Part shown: positions 8,875 to 16,955 of the stretch, piece after piece
Numbering within the stretch: the first letter of the stretch is position 1
Layout: each line of letters starts with the position of its first letter
Source of the DNA: Sphacelaria rigidula
Taxonomy: Eukaryota; Phaeophyceae; Sphacelariales
Assembly (NCBI GenBank): GCA_964200075.2
Contig: CAXNAA020000515.1
Location: 1 to 20,580, forward strand
Direction of reading: 5' to 3'
DNA length: 20,580 nt
Position numbers and translations under genes: made by a program
The notes under the pieces: model-generated
What the model was told of the DNA's origin: nothing
Databases searched by the model: none
What the model saw: only the letters and a program-made list of their open reading frames with translations

Positions 8875-9245
8875 ATGTCTAGCATAGGCGGGGGCGTGGC
8901 TCAAGCAGGCGGAGATGAAATCTCGCACCACATGGAGACGGCATGGCTGGAGGGGGGGGCGGGAGACCTCCCATAGACGGCGGCGGGAGCCAAGCACACC
9001 AAGGCGGCGAGGTGGTGGCAGGGCAGAACAACCCACACGCGGCAGCAGCAGCAGCAGTCGACCAACCCCAGGGCATACTGCAAGCACCCGTGATGCCGCA
9101 GCAGGTGTTTCAGGAGCACATGCTGGCCGCATTGGCCCAGTTGACCAATCGCCTGCAGACGGTCGAGAATAACCAGCAGCCGCAGCCGCTACAACTCCCG
9201 CAGGCACCCCCACAACAACCACCGCTACCGATCGGGAACGGGTGA
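8875..9245 (+). pseudogene. Gag N-terminus of the DIRS-like element, frameshifted at a G run
   Basis: The first ATG after repeat A1 (8875) opens a 33-codon frame that ends in TAG at 8974-8976. A second frame from 8943 runs 100 codons to the TGA at 9243-9245. The two overlap at a run of eight G (8952-8959), where a single-base slip would join them, so a one-base indel in this run is the likely lesion. The downstream part is Gly-rich, then Ala-rich, then has a short helical, coiled-coil-like stretch (VFQEHMLAALAQLTNRLQTV, near residue 55), then a Gln/Pro-rich segment. This suits a Gag N-terminus with an oligomerising helix. No enzymatic domain is present. The TGA at its end overlaps a GTG opening the next frame (GTGA), so a second frameshift is needed to reach the Gag core. 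Confidence 0.6.
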
Positions 9246-9877
9246 CAATAACACCACAACCGCAGGTTTCAGCAGCTAGCGCGCAAGCGGCGGCACAACG
9301 GACCGCAGCTGAACAGGCGGGTATAAAAGCAAATGCAAAACGTGCGGTCGACTCGTGGCGGGCTACCACGGGGCCTATGTTTTTACTCCTGAGGGGGGGC
9401 TTTGACGTGAGTGAAGATCTCACTTTCCACCTACAACAACTCACGCTCAAGAAGGTGGCTCACGTTACGCACGCGTCCGCCAACCAGCTGCAAACCCTGG
9501 CCAATTTCAAGACAATGGACTTCAAAAGACCGGTGCCACCAGGCTCGAGCTCCATAGATATGCCGGCTGATGTGCATTTTCACACGTTTATCGCGTCTCT
9601 GTTCCCAGTTTTGCTCACCCCCATGGAGCACGCTCCCGAGTCATGCAAGACACGCACGCGCGCCCTTCAGTCGGAGTTTGAATCAGTAGCTAACCAAGTA
9701 AGGGAGTATACAGATTATTACTTCACATCACTGTACCCACATAGAACGACGTTCCGCGCCACGCTTCTAACAGCCGTGGACACCGGCATAGAGAAGTTCT
9801 TTTACCGGGTGGCACTTCAGGCACAACAGCTCCGGAGGACATACCCGGCCGTCGTTCCGCCGTCGATGACGGGGTAG
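9242..9877 (+). CDS. Gag core-like ORF of the DIRS-like element
   Basis: 211 residues, largely helical. The frame opens with GTG at 9242 overlapping the TGA of the previous frame, so the start is not a true one. Residues 10-40 are Ala/Gln-rich. The rest has regularly spaced hydrophobics and aromatic patches (YTDYYFTSLYPHRTTF, IEKFFYRVALQAQQLRRTY). No named domain is recognised. Assignment to Gag (particle or ribonucleoprotein scaffold) rests on its place upstream of the zinc finger and RT. It ends at TAG 9875-9877, but the same frame reads on sensibly (PAAALGFTKLEAL), so the stop is probably a mutation. Confidence 0.65.
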   Translation: MTITPQPQVSAASAQAAAQRTAAEQAGIKANAKRAVDSWRATTGPMFLLLRGGFDVSEDLTFHLQQLTLKKVAHVTHASANQLQTLANFKTMDFKRPVPPGSSSIDMPADVHFHTFIASLFPVLLTPMEHAPESCKTRTRALQSEFESVANQVREYTDYYFTSLYPHRTTFRATLLTAVDTGIEKFFYRVALQAQQLRRTYPAVVPPSMTG

Positions 9878-10414
9878 CCGGCAGCGGCGCTGGGTTTTAC
9901 AAAACTAGAAGCCCTCGTCACCGAGGACGGGAGTAACTGCCTCGTCGAGAAGTCTGTATTCTGGCCGGTCGGTGAGGTAAAACCCAACAAAAAGCGAAAA
10001 GCGACGTCGTAGGCCGGCCCCGCAGCTCCCCCTTCTTCTTCGAGCAACACCACGCCGGCGGGACCCCCATCGACCTTGGTGCAGAGAAAGGTCCAGTGGC
10101 AGACTCCAAAGGATGTTTGCGTTTACCACTGGCAAACCCAACCGTGCACGCGAAGTAACTGCCGGTTCTCACACGATATCGTGTCCCCACTGTCATCCGG
10201 GCAAGCGCAGGTTACGCCGACGCCGACAGCGCCGGTGCCGCCCCAGACACCACCACCTCCCCCGCCCCCGCAGCCTCCGCCAACCCCGGCGCAGCATGCA
10301 CAAACTTAGGTGCAACAACTGCTAGCTCACCAGCACCAGCAATCGGCGTCCCCCAGCACCAGTAGCACGTTACTCACACAGCTACGGAGGGCGCGGCGGG
10401 GGAAGGGGGGGTAG
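9878..10414 (+). pseudogene. Gag C-terminal region with CCCH zinc finger and Pro-rich tail
   Basis: This continues the frame of the Gag core after the TAG at 9875 and is broken by TAGs at 10010-10012, 10307-10309 and 10412-10414. In order it holds a short basic NLS-like cluster (KPNKKRKATS), a Pro/Ser/Thr linker, a CCCH finger (Cys 10118-10120, Cys 10145-10147, Cys 10160-10162, His 10172-10174: C-x8-C-x4-C-x3-H), a Pro-rich run (near 10230-10290) and a Gln/His-rich stretch. The finger replaces the CCHC knuckle expected in many Gags and probably binds element RNA. All the stops here are TAG, most simply explained as CAG-to-TAG changes in Gln-rich sequence. The residues after the finger (SHDIVSP) match the pattern after the gypsy element's CCCH finger (THGIISP). 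Confidence 0.7.
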
Positions 10415-10805
10415 CGCCGCCGGCGGGAGAGGAAACGGGAGCGGACAAGGGCGCGGGCTCTGCCCACCGGCAGGACCGATATTGACAGGAGAAGCAGGTA
10501 GCGACGTGAACACGATGTTTGCGGACGCCTCTAGGTCCGTGGGGCTTATCGGGGCACCTTCACCTGGGTCGGTCCCAGCGACCGTGTTTCATGGTGAGAG
10601 ACGTAGAGAGAAGACAGAGGTAGCGGTGCCTTGCGGCCGGGGTTGTGAACACATGGGGAATCAGGGTTACGAAGGAAACGGGGTATCAGTGTGCCCTCGG
10701 CAGTTTGTCACGTCAGTTCACTCAGGACATGATCGCGTAACCCACCAGATAGCAAAAACCCATTTAGTGTCGCTCCCACAGGCGTCGCAACACCGACAAC
10801 AGTAA
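10370..10805 (+). pseudogene. RGG-box segment and linker of the DIRS-like Gag/Pol
   Basis: In a shifted frame from about 10370, the sequence encodes a Gly/Arg-rich RGG box (YGGRGGGRGG, then GGRGNGSGQGRG). It continues without a stop as a linker containing CPPAGPILTGEAGSDVNTMF, ending at 10805. Near 10735 another frame takes over with a Pro/Thr/Val-rich stretch (NPPDSKNPFSVAPTG) leading into the 27-bp repeats, which implies another indel. RGG boxes bind RNA and often accompany CCCH fingers in RNA-binding proteins. The functional reading is inference from composition. Confidence 0.5.
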
Positions 10806-11340
10806 CCCCTGGCACATTAGAACAGGCCACGCCAGTTTTTCATGTAGCGGGGAGCAGTTACACCGTTCATGAACGTGGGCCAGTTACCCCTTCAGTGACC
10901 GTGGGACCAGTTACCCCTTCAGTGACCATGGGTCCAGTTACCTCTTCAGTGACCGTGGGGCCAGTTACCCCTTCAGTGACCATGGGGCCAGTTACCCCTT
11001 AAGTGATCATGGGGCCAGCTACCCCTTCAGTGACCGTGGGGTCAGTTACCCCTTCAGTGACCATGGGGCTGGTTACCCCTGGAACGATCATGGGGTCAGT
11101 TACCCCAGCAGCAACCGTGGGGTCAGTTACCCCTTCAGTGACCGTGGGGCCAGTTACCCCAGTAGTGATCATGGGGCGAGTTGCCCCATTACTAACTATG
11201 GGGCGAGTTACCTCTCCAGTGAACACGAGGATAGTTACTCCACCAGTGATCGTAGGATCAGCTACCATCTCAGCGAACACAGGGCCAGTTATCCTTCCGG
11301 CGAACCAGGGGCCAGTTACCCCGCTAGTAATTCCTCAACG
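10799..11340 (+). repeat. coding 27-bp minisatellite, about 17-20 units
   Basis: The unit is CCAGTTACCCC, TTCAGTGACC, then GTGGGG or ATGGGG, repeated at a 27-bp (9-codon) period. Copies are cleanest at 10868-11200 and degenerate at both ends. In the frame of the downstream RT ORF the unit encodes A-S-Y-P-F-S-D-(R/H)-G, with no stop from about 10873 onwards. A second plus-strand frame is also open (V-T-P-S-V-T-x-G-P). One unit near 10868-10873 lacks a G, which breaks the frame at that point. The tract links Gag to RT. It is an uninterrupted tandem array, not a CRISPR array. Confidence 0.93.
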
Positions 11341-12548
11341 GATCAAGGAGCCAATAGTTCCGCGTCCAGCGTAGGGCCGAAAACAGGCGTATCATCTGTT
11401 GGTTTTCAGTCTAGCGGGTCGGCGGCGGTGCCGCCCCCTAACGGTGGAGATGAGTCGGGACAATCTGACGCTGAACTAGTAGCACTGTGGTACTCAGAAA
11501 AAGGAGAGTTGGAAAAATCACGTATCACGGCCAAGAAAAAGGAAAGCATATTGTACAGACTCGCAAATACCTGCATGCGCATCACAGAAGAACACGGTGG
11601 ACGCATTGGGGATGTCGCGAGGTCTATCGGGGGAACGCTAGTCACGCTGCCGGTAGACCCGCACGAGATCAGGAAGTATTTCGGGGAGAGAAAGGGCTTC
11701 CCGCAGACAGACGAACTCGTTACTATTGTATCCACAGGTGTTCCCGTCGGCGCGGTAGTCATTGCATCCCCCACGCAAGAGAACCTCGACTGCGCACTAC
11801 AGTATGGCAACCACAGTAGCGCCCACGATCAACTACCAAAAAATTGGGAAAAACTAGGAGACGATGTACGCAGGGGAAAGTGTTTGATAGTCGAAACGTC
11901 GGCCACCCGAAAAATCCCGAACCTGCGGTTGTCCCCCCTGGGAGCAGTAGCCACACACAAAGTCCGCATAATCAACGATTTGTCTTTCGACGCGCAACGC
12001 ACTCGGAAAAGAAAATGAGGGTTGAACGGCGACACAAACCCTGAAGACGTGCCGGCCTGTTCATGCAGAGAAGCGCTGCAGAAGTTCCTCAAAGGGCTCA
12101 TTTCGTTGCGAAAAAAATACCCCAAAAAACGGATACTAATGGCAAAGGCAAATGTATCGGATGCGTTCCGTAATGTAAGGATAGATTCAGACCACGCCCA
12201 TCAATTCGGCGGCAGAACACGCCCACTGCAACACGAACATTGACAACGCGGTTTTACTGCCAGAAGGCAACGAGATGACAGCTCACGTAAAGATAGTCAT
12301 AGGTGGGAAACGGGCGACCCCACCCCTGTTCCATAAAATTCTACGACCACCCCACACCCAGCAGGAGGCTTACATGATAATTTCTTCACGTCAGTGTACG
12401 TAGACGACTACCTGCAGATTTGCGTACAGCACTCCGATGACGACACGAGCGCTTTGATCGCGTCCGCATCCCTCGCATCCGATCACGTCAGACTCTTCGG
12501 GAACGGAGAAGAAGGCGAGGACCTATTCCAGACCCCTAAAAGAGTACA
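11341..12548 (+). pseudogene. DIRS-type reverse transcriptase, decayed
   Basis: The frame is open from the minisatellite through a Ser-rich linker to 12015. Conserved DIRS RT features are seen: LSPLGAV, KVRIINDLSF (about 11960-11989), GLNGDTNPEDVP just after an in-frame TGA (12016-12018), ISLRKKYPKKRIL, then AKANVSDAFRNVRI. In the last motif the catalytic motif A Asp is replaced by Asn (codon AAT 12151-12153). The following block, which should hold the FGW-x-x-SP region, is missing: after DHAHQF (about 12207) the sequence jumps, out of frame, to AAAEHAHCNTN. The original frame resumes with RWETGDPTPVP, a TAA (12334-12336) and the intact catalytic box YVDD at 12397-12408, then SDHVRLFGNGEEG. 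The last part shifts frame near 12549. Confidence 0.87.
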
Positions 12549-13541
12549 GATTGGGATACCGAGATAAAGGCGTAGGGCCTGACCATTAACTCGCACACTA
12601 TGCAGGTTTCCGTATCCCGCTAGAAGGTTGAGGCGCTCCGACAGACGTTGCTAACCGAGTGGCCCCCTACTCGACGTTCAGCAACTGCTAGAGAGACATT
12701 GAGCCTGGCAGGAAAGCCGTGGAACCTCACTTACGCAATGCGACCAGGAAAGTATGTCGTCTGGAGGACTCTGCGACTTGCGGGGCTCCACGGTTCTAGC
12801 GCGAGAGACAACCAGAGCCGCATGGTAGAGGTAGGGAAAGAATTTCACGCCGACCTAAATTTTTGGAAGTGGGCGATCGAGGAAAAACTCCTGCAGCATG
12901 GTGAGTCTCTGAGTGCACCCTGCTACTCCATAGTAAAGCGACCTGCCCACCGACACTACCTCTCGGACGCAAGCTTCGAAGCCGTAGGCGGCTACTGCCC
13001 AGAAAAAAAAACACACTGGAGATACGACTTACCACCGGAACTTACCACAGAACTCAAAAGAAAAGCTCAACTTCGCGAAACATGCACGATCACCATTAAC
13101 ATCTTGGAACTTCTGGGGATGGTAGTCACCGCTTGGGTCATGCTCGAATTGGTAAACGACAAACCCGAAAATCAGGGCGACCCAATCTTAATGCGCGGGA
13201 GCAACGTAGCGGCAGTCACGTGGGTCGACCGGTGCGGGGATGCAAAGGATAAACGCGCAGGGTTACTCATGAGAACCCTCGGGAGGCTGGAAATCACGGG
13301 AAGGTGGAGCCACGAGGCAAATTACATTCAAGGGATTCAAAACGTACTAGCGGATGGAATTTCACGCTGGCCACGGGCGGAGCCAAACAGACGAGTAAAG
13401 GAGCACACCCACGACAATAACTGGTCAGAACAAGCCATCGGCCCACGGGGAGAGAGCATCTTCCACACCATTCTAAAAACGAAGAATATCACCGTCCGAC
13501 ACGAGAAAACGCTGTGGTCGCGCATGATGGAACCGAGTTGA
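12549..13541 (+). pseudogene. RT connection and RNase H of the DIRS-like element
   Basis: The frame runs from about 12549 with TAGs at 12573-12575 and 12621-12623, then is open from 12624 to the TGA at 13539-13541 (297 codons counted from TTG 12648). The RT thumb/connection is seen as VEALRQTLLTEWPPTRRSAT and WNLTYAMRPGKYVVWR. RNase H landmarks are LSDAS (Asp 12966-12968), INILELLGM (Glu 13107-13109), RGSNVAAVTW and LADGISRW (Asp 13353-13355). In the third motif the family has Gly-Asp-Asn, but this copy has Ser (13200-13202), so a metal-binding Asp is lost. The enzyme would degrade RNA in the RNA-DNA hybrid during replication. The C-terminal tail after 13400 is not recognised. Confidence 0.85.
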
Positions 13542-13707
13542 CGATGTAATACTCGAACAACGAACCAAAAATACCATCATCAAAAACAACCACAACCCAG
13601 GTATGAACATACATAGCTATATATAGTTGTACTCAGTCACCTACAGTACATATGTAAATGACTGCCACTCTCCGTACGACAGAGACGGTCATGGGGTCAC
13701 TGGATAA
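13542..13707. other. spacer between RNase H and recombinase frames
   Basis: No coding frame is supported. The spacer contains an AT-rich ACATAGCTATATATAG stretch near 13610-13626 that could act as an AT-rich promoter element for the recombinase ORF, or be part of an intron. Neither is demonstrated. Confidence 0.3.
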
Positions 13708-14842
13708 GACATCACGCCACCCTTCAACCTCAGCCCCACCCCCCCTCTGAACGCAGGAACAGGAGAAATCGGGGGGCACAGCAGGGGGGAAGTAGCGCGT
13801 TTAGTTCAAGCGCTGGTGCTGGGGGGCGTTGGGGGTAGCACCTACAAGACGTATAAAGCGCGTTTTGACGCGTGGGAAAAGATGCGCTATGCACAGGGAA
13901 AATCGCCCTGGATGACTGAAAACGATGAACCGGACGACGTGATCAATGCACTGACGGAGTCCATGGCTATGCGATGTTTCGTATACGACAACCAACAATC
14001 CACCATAAGAGGTTACCTCGCCGCTATCAAGTATTTTCACAAAGTGTATGTCGGATGGGACTTACCTACAACGCACGACAGGGTTAGGGCTGTAGGAAAA
14101 GGGATTGATAGAGCTCCCGCATCGACTCAAGGAAAACCGCACATCAGGCGGCCGTTGACTTGGGCCTTACTAAAACGAGGGCGACAGACAATAACTGAGG
14201 ACCCGGATGGGGGTCATGTCATGTGGCTTGGTCTCGCGCTCGTTTGTTTTGCTGTGCAGGGCATCCGAGTTGTGGGCGTAACCCGACGGTACCGTCCATC
14301 CAGCATTCTGCTTAACCCGCACTTGCATCAGTTTTTTCCGGGAAGACGTACAGTCAGATTTCGCGAACCGCGCGTTTGCGAACCAAGTGAAGGTTCACTT
14401 CGTTGCCTCCAAATCCGATCAAAAAGAGACAGGTTGCATCATTATTACGAGAACGAGGATTATTGATTCGATGCGATCGGGCGGAGTACCGGCGGGCGCG
14501 TTCGAGGTGCTGTTGGACTTGTTGGACGTGCACCCACAACTGCCAGGCCACGCACCTCTGACCGCGAGAGTCACGCCGACGGGATGGAAGGCATTTACTC
14601 TGATTGAAGCAGTGATAGCGTTAAGAACCATGGTCAGCCGCGCGGGCAGAGACCCACCCAAATACGCTTTACACTCAGGCAGGGTTGGTGGGGCCACGCA
14701 ACTCGCAGCTCGAGGAATCTCCGAACTACAGATTCAACGAGCAGGACGGTGGAAGTCGAGGGCGTTTATGGTTCATGCCAGGGAGGCGGGGCAAGGCGCA
14801 GAGGGCGTCTCCGTCGCGCTAGGGGAACAGCGAGTAGGGTAG
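13708..14842 (+). pseudogene. tyrosine recombinase of the DIRS-like element, frameshifted and lacking its nucleophile
   Basis: The frame opens after a TAA at 13705-13707. The N-terminal core-binding (SAM-like) domain is seen as STYKTYKARFDAWEKMR and STIRGYLAAIKYFH. At about 14257 a one-base shift moves to a second frame that starts exactly at the first catalytic Arg (RASELWA, AGG 14258-14260), is broken by TAA 14279-14281 and then runs open to TAG after 14839. The C-terminal catalytic motifs are LHSGRVGGATQLAARG (His 14672-14674, Arg 14681-14683) and GRWKSRAFMVHAR. In the latter the nucleophilic Tyr of the family is His (CAT 14774-14776). In DIRS elements this enzyme integrates a circular double-stranded intermediate. 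This copy cannot form the phosphotyrosyl bond. Family assignment is firm. Confidence 0.88.
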
Positions 14843-14910
14843 CCAGATGTTCAAGGTTAGGGCCTAACAAGATACTCGACTGTCAATCAGGCTCGTCTAA
14901 TCGGGGGGGG

Positions 14911-15152
14911 GGTGGATAGCTCCACAGGGGATAGTAATAACATAATCGTCAGCGTCGATTTTCGGGTTAACCTGATTAATAGTATGTAGTGGTTGATGAG
15001 TTGATGGGGACAAAACTGCGCCGAGTGCATACCGCATTGAGTTCGATTTGGGTTGGTTGCAGGTATTTTAATTTGTGGTAATTCTAGTGGGACCCTGCCG
15101 TACGTAGAAACGGGACAACACATAATACCAGAATTCTTGAGCCGAAGCAAAA
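14911..15152 (+). repeat. split direct repeat B1
   Basis: About 242 bp, starting GGTGGATAGCTCC after a run of G and ending GAGCCGAAGCAAAA directly at the first base of A2. It is repeated as B2 at 15537-15854. Identity is high apart from a 76-bp stretch present only in B2. Confidence 0.93.
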
Positions 15153-15434
15153 TGTAGCGTTCAGTATGAAAGCGGTGTTTGCGGAGGCGTGTACGAATGG
15201 TGACAGTGTGGGACGTACGTACAGAAAATTGGTTCGTTGTCTGTCCTTGTTTCTCAGCTGCAGTGCCGCTGCCAGTAGAAAAGTTAGCCATCGCACCTAG
15301 GTTGCCGCACACACGAGTACAGATATTATCACCAGCAACGAGTAGCCTTCACCAAGCAGCGGCCTACGGGTATAAGCAGCACAAGTAGGGAGAAGTAGGC
15401 AAAAACTAGCGCGCTTCGCAGAAGATCGATCGAC
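15152..15434 (+). repeat. split direct repeat A2
   Basis: 283 bp, equal in length to A1 (8583-8865) and about 95% identical. It is fused without spacer to B1, so the B1-A2 junction has the sequence expected of a circular end-to-end junction. Confidence 0.95.
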
Positions 15435-15536
15435 TTTCTCACCCGCCGCCCCGTCGCTCAAGGAAGGGTGGAACCAGGGTGCAAAAAGTGGATAGGTGGC
15501 TGTGCGGAGTAGTACTACCGTAACAGTAGGGGGAGA
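15435..15536. other. spacer between A2 and B2
   Basis: About 100 bp with no match to the region between A1 and Gag. It contains a GTGGATAGGTGG word (15488-15499) resembling the start of the B repeat. No other feature was seen. Confidence 0.4.
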
Positions 15537-15854
15537 GGTGGATAGCTCCGCAGGGGACAGTAATAACATAATCGTCAACGTCGATTTTCGGGTTAGCCTG
15601 ATTAATAGTATGTAGTGTGACCCCGGCTGATGCACCCACAAATACCGAAAGGTGTAGATTGGTGCCCAGAATAAATGGGACGACAACACAGTGGTTGATG
15701 AGTTGATGGGGACAAAAATGCACCGAGTGCATACCGCATTGAGTTCGATTTGTTTTGGTTGCAGGTATTTTAATTTGTGGTAATTCTAGTGGAACACTAC
15801 CGTACGTACAAACGGGACAACACAGAATACCAGAATTCTTGAGCCGAAACAAAA
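15537..15854 (+). repeat. split direct repeat B2 (right end of DIRS-like element)
   Basis: This matches B1 from GGTGGATAGCTCC to GAGCCGAAACAAAA. It carries an extra 76 bp (15618-15693), flanked by AGTG on both sides, that B1 lacks. Similarity to B1 stops at 15854, which defines the right end of the element. Confidence 0.93.
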
Positions 15855-16504
15855 CGAATGTTTGTGGAACGGTCGTCACATAACGGTCATCACGTAATAC
15901 TTCGACATATGAACCCCCAGTAATAACACACACAAATACATATGCAAGGTCCCCCTTCGGGAGGTTGGTACTGGCCTCCAGGGGGTGACGCAAGTCGAAA
16001 ATATATCAGTGTTATTCCATTTCCATATTATGGAGGTATTTGTGCATGTACCTTCCAGTAGCTACTGTCATATTCCGCAGTTTCAATTGTCTCAGACCAA
16101 GACTGGAGATCATCACGGCAAGAGGGGTGGGCACTTCCAGCATGAAAAGCTCGCTTCACGGGCGGTGTGCGGAGTTGGAGAAGGCACCATCACGCACGAG
16201 ACCCGTCACGGCACACATCGCAAGTGATTGCTGCTGAGAAAAGGTCGCGTCCCGGTAGTACACGGCAAACTTGTGCAGGGTTCTCCACAACATGCTGGGC
16301 CCACCCCGCGCGCACGGATTTCAAAGCACACTTGGTAGACCTAAAGAGAATACGTGAACAATGAATAGCACTTGATCTTACTCGATTTCAGAGTGGAGAA
16401 AGTACTGAGAAAATTCATGATTTGGGACAGGTGCGCAGTGGTGAGCAGTAGACCCAGCTCGTCCAGAACGCGTCTTGATCCAAAATTGGCTCAAAGGTGT
16501 CGAT
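15855..16504. other. intergenic, no gene recognised
   Basis: Only short unconvincing frames are present. A small imperfect hairpin occurs at about 15947-15985 (GGTCCCCCTTCGGGAGG facing CCTCCAGGGGGTGACG), and the near-repeat GTCGTCACATAACGGTCATCACGTAA occupies about 15873-15897. Nothing else was noticed. Confidence 0.4.
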
Positions 16505-16955
16505 CTGAAACACGGGATCTTACAAATTGGGGATGGATCTTTCATTGGGGATGAGAAACCCGGAGAATTAAAATCTTCATATCCACACTTCACCTTCGAA
16601 ATATGGTTCTACTTCTTCACCTACTGATAGCTATTTACAACTGCTAAACGCTGTAGAAATTTGGATTTTGATCACCGAAATGTTGGGGTCCTAGTTGAGA
16701 AAAAAATCGGAACCATTTTAGCGTCCGCTCCGACACCCGGAATTCCCAAAAAATTGCTTTTTCACCTAGGACCCAAAATGTTCGGTTATCAGAATCCAAG
16801 TTTTAATAGCGTGTAGCAGTTGTCAATAGCTATCAGAAGGTGAAGGAGTGGAACCATATTTCGAAGACTTGGTACGGATACGAAGATGTTAATTCTCCGG
16901 GTTTCTAATCCCCAATAAAAGATCCATCCCCAATTTGTAAGATCCCGTGTTCTGA
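16505..16955. mobile_element. foldback element with inverted-repeat arms of about 200 bp
   Basis: The left arm (about 16505-16705) and right arm (about 16752-16955) are inverted copies. Both contain, read inward, ACACGGGATCTTACAAATTG, GGGGATGGATCTTT, AAACCCGGAGAATTAA, CTTCGAAATATGGTTC, CTGATAGCTATT and GGGTCCTAG, with scattered mismatches. The loop of about 45 bp has no gene. The same short peptide (RDLTNWGWIF) can be read inward from each arm, but this is a mirror effect of the palindrome. Size and structure fit a non-autonomous foldback or MITE-type DNA element. Exact ends and any target duplication could not be fixed. Confidence 0.87.

Larger units (their letters stand above)
8583..15854 (+). 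mobile_element. DIRS-like (PAT/Ngaro-layout) tyrosine-recombinase retrotransposon, decayed
   Basis: The element is about 7.3 kb with split direct repeats: A1 (8583-8865), coding region, B1 (14911-15152), A2 (15152-15434), B2 (15537-15854). This A1-coding-B1-A2-B2 order is the hallmark of PAT and Ngaro members of the DIRS order. There it reflects a circular intermediate integrated by a tyrosine recombinase without target-site duplication. The coding order is Gag, RT, RNase H, tyrosine recombinase. No integrase, aspartic protease or methyltransferase was seen, as expected for most of the group. The coding part has about ten in-frame stops or frameshifts and altered catalytic residues, so it cannot move by itself. 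Confidence 0.93.

Noticed and set aside
10999-11280. Minus-strand 93-codon repeat protein
   Set aside because: It is the antisense translation of the 27-bp minisatellite. The sense frame continues directly into RT.
10799-11340. CRISPR array
   Set aside because: The 27-bp units are contiguous and gradually diverged with no unique spacers. The array is an in-frame coding minisatellite.
9875-12623. Reassignment of TAG to Gln in the host genetic code
   Set aside because: TGA and TAA stops plus frameshifts also interrupt the same element, and the recombinase frame ends in TAG. Mutational decay is simpler.
8583-15434. A1 and A2 as ordinary LTRs of an LTR retrotransposon
   Set aside because: A B repeat flanks A2 on both sides, there is no integrase or aspartic protease, and a tyrosine recombinase is present. 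Split direct repeats explain everything.
14887-15993. Minus-strand frames of 130-184 codons across the B1-A2-B2 block
   Set aside because: They repeat because the DNA repeats (the same peptide appears at 8561-8743) and are not conserved coding sequence.
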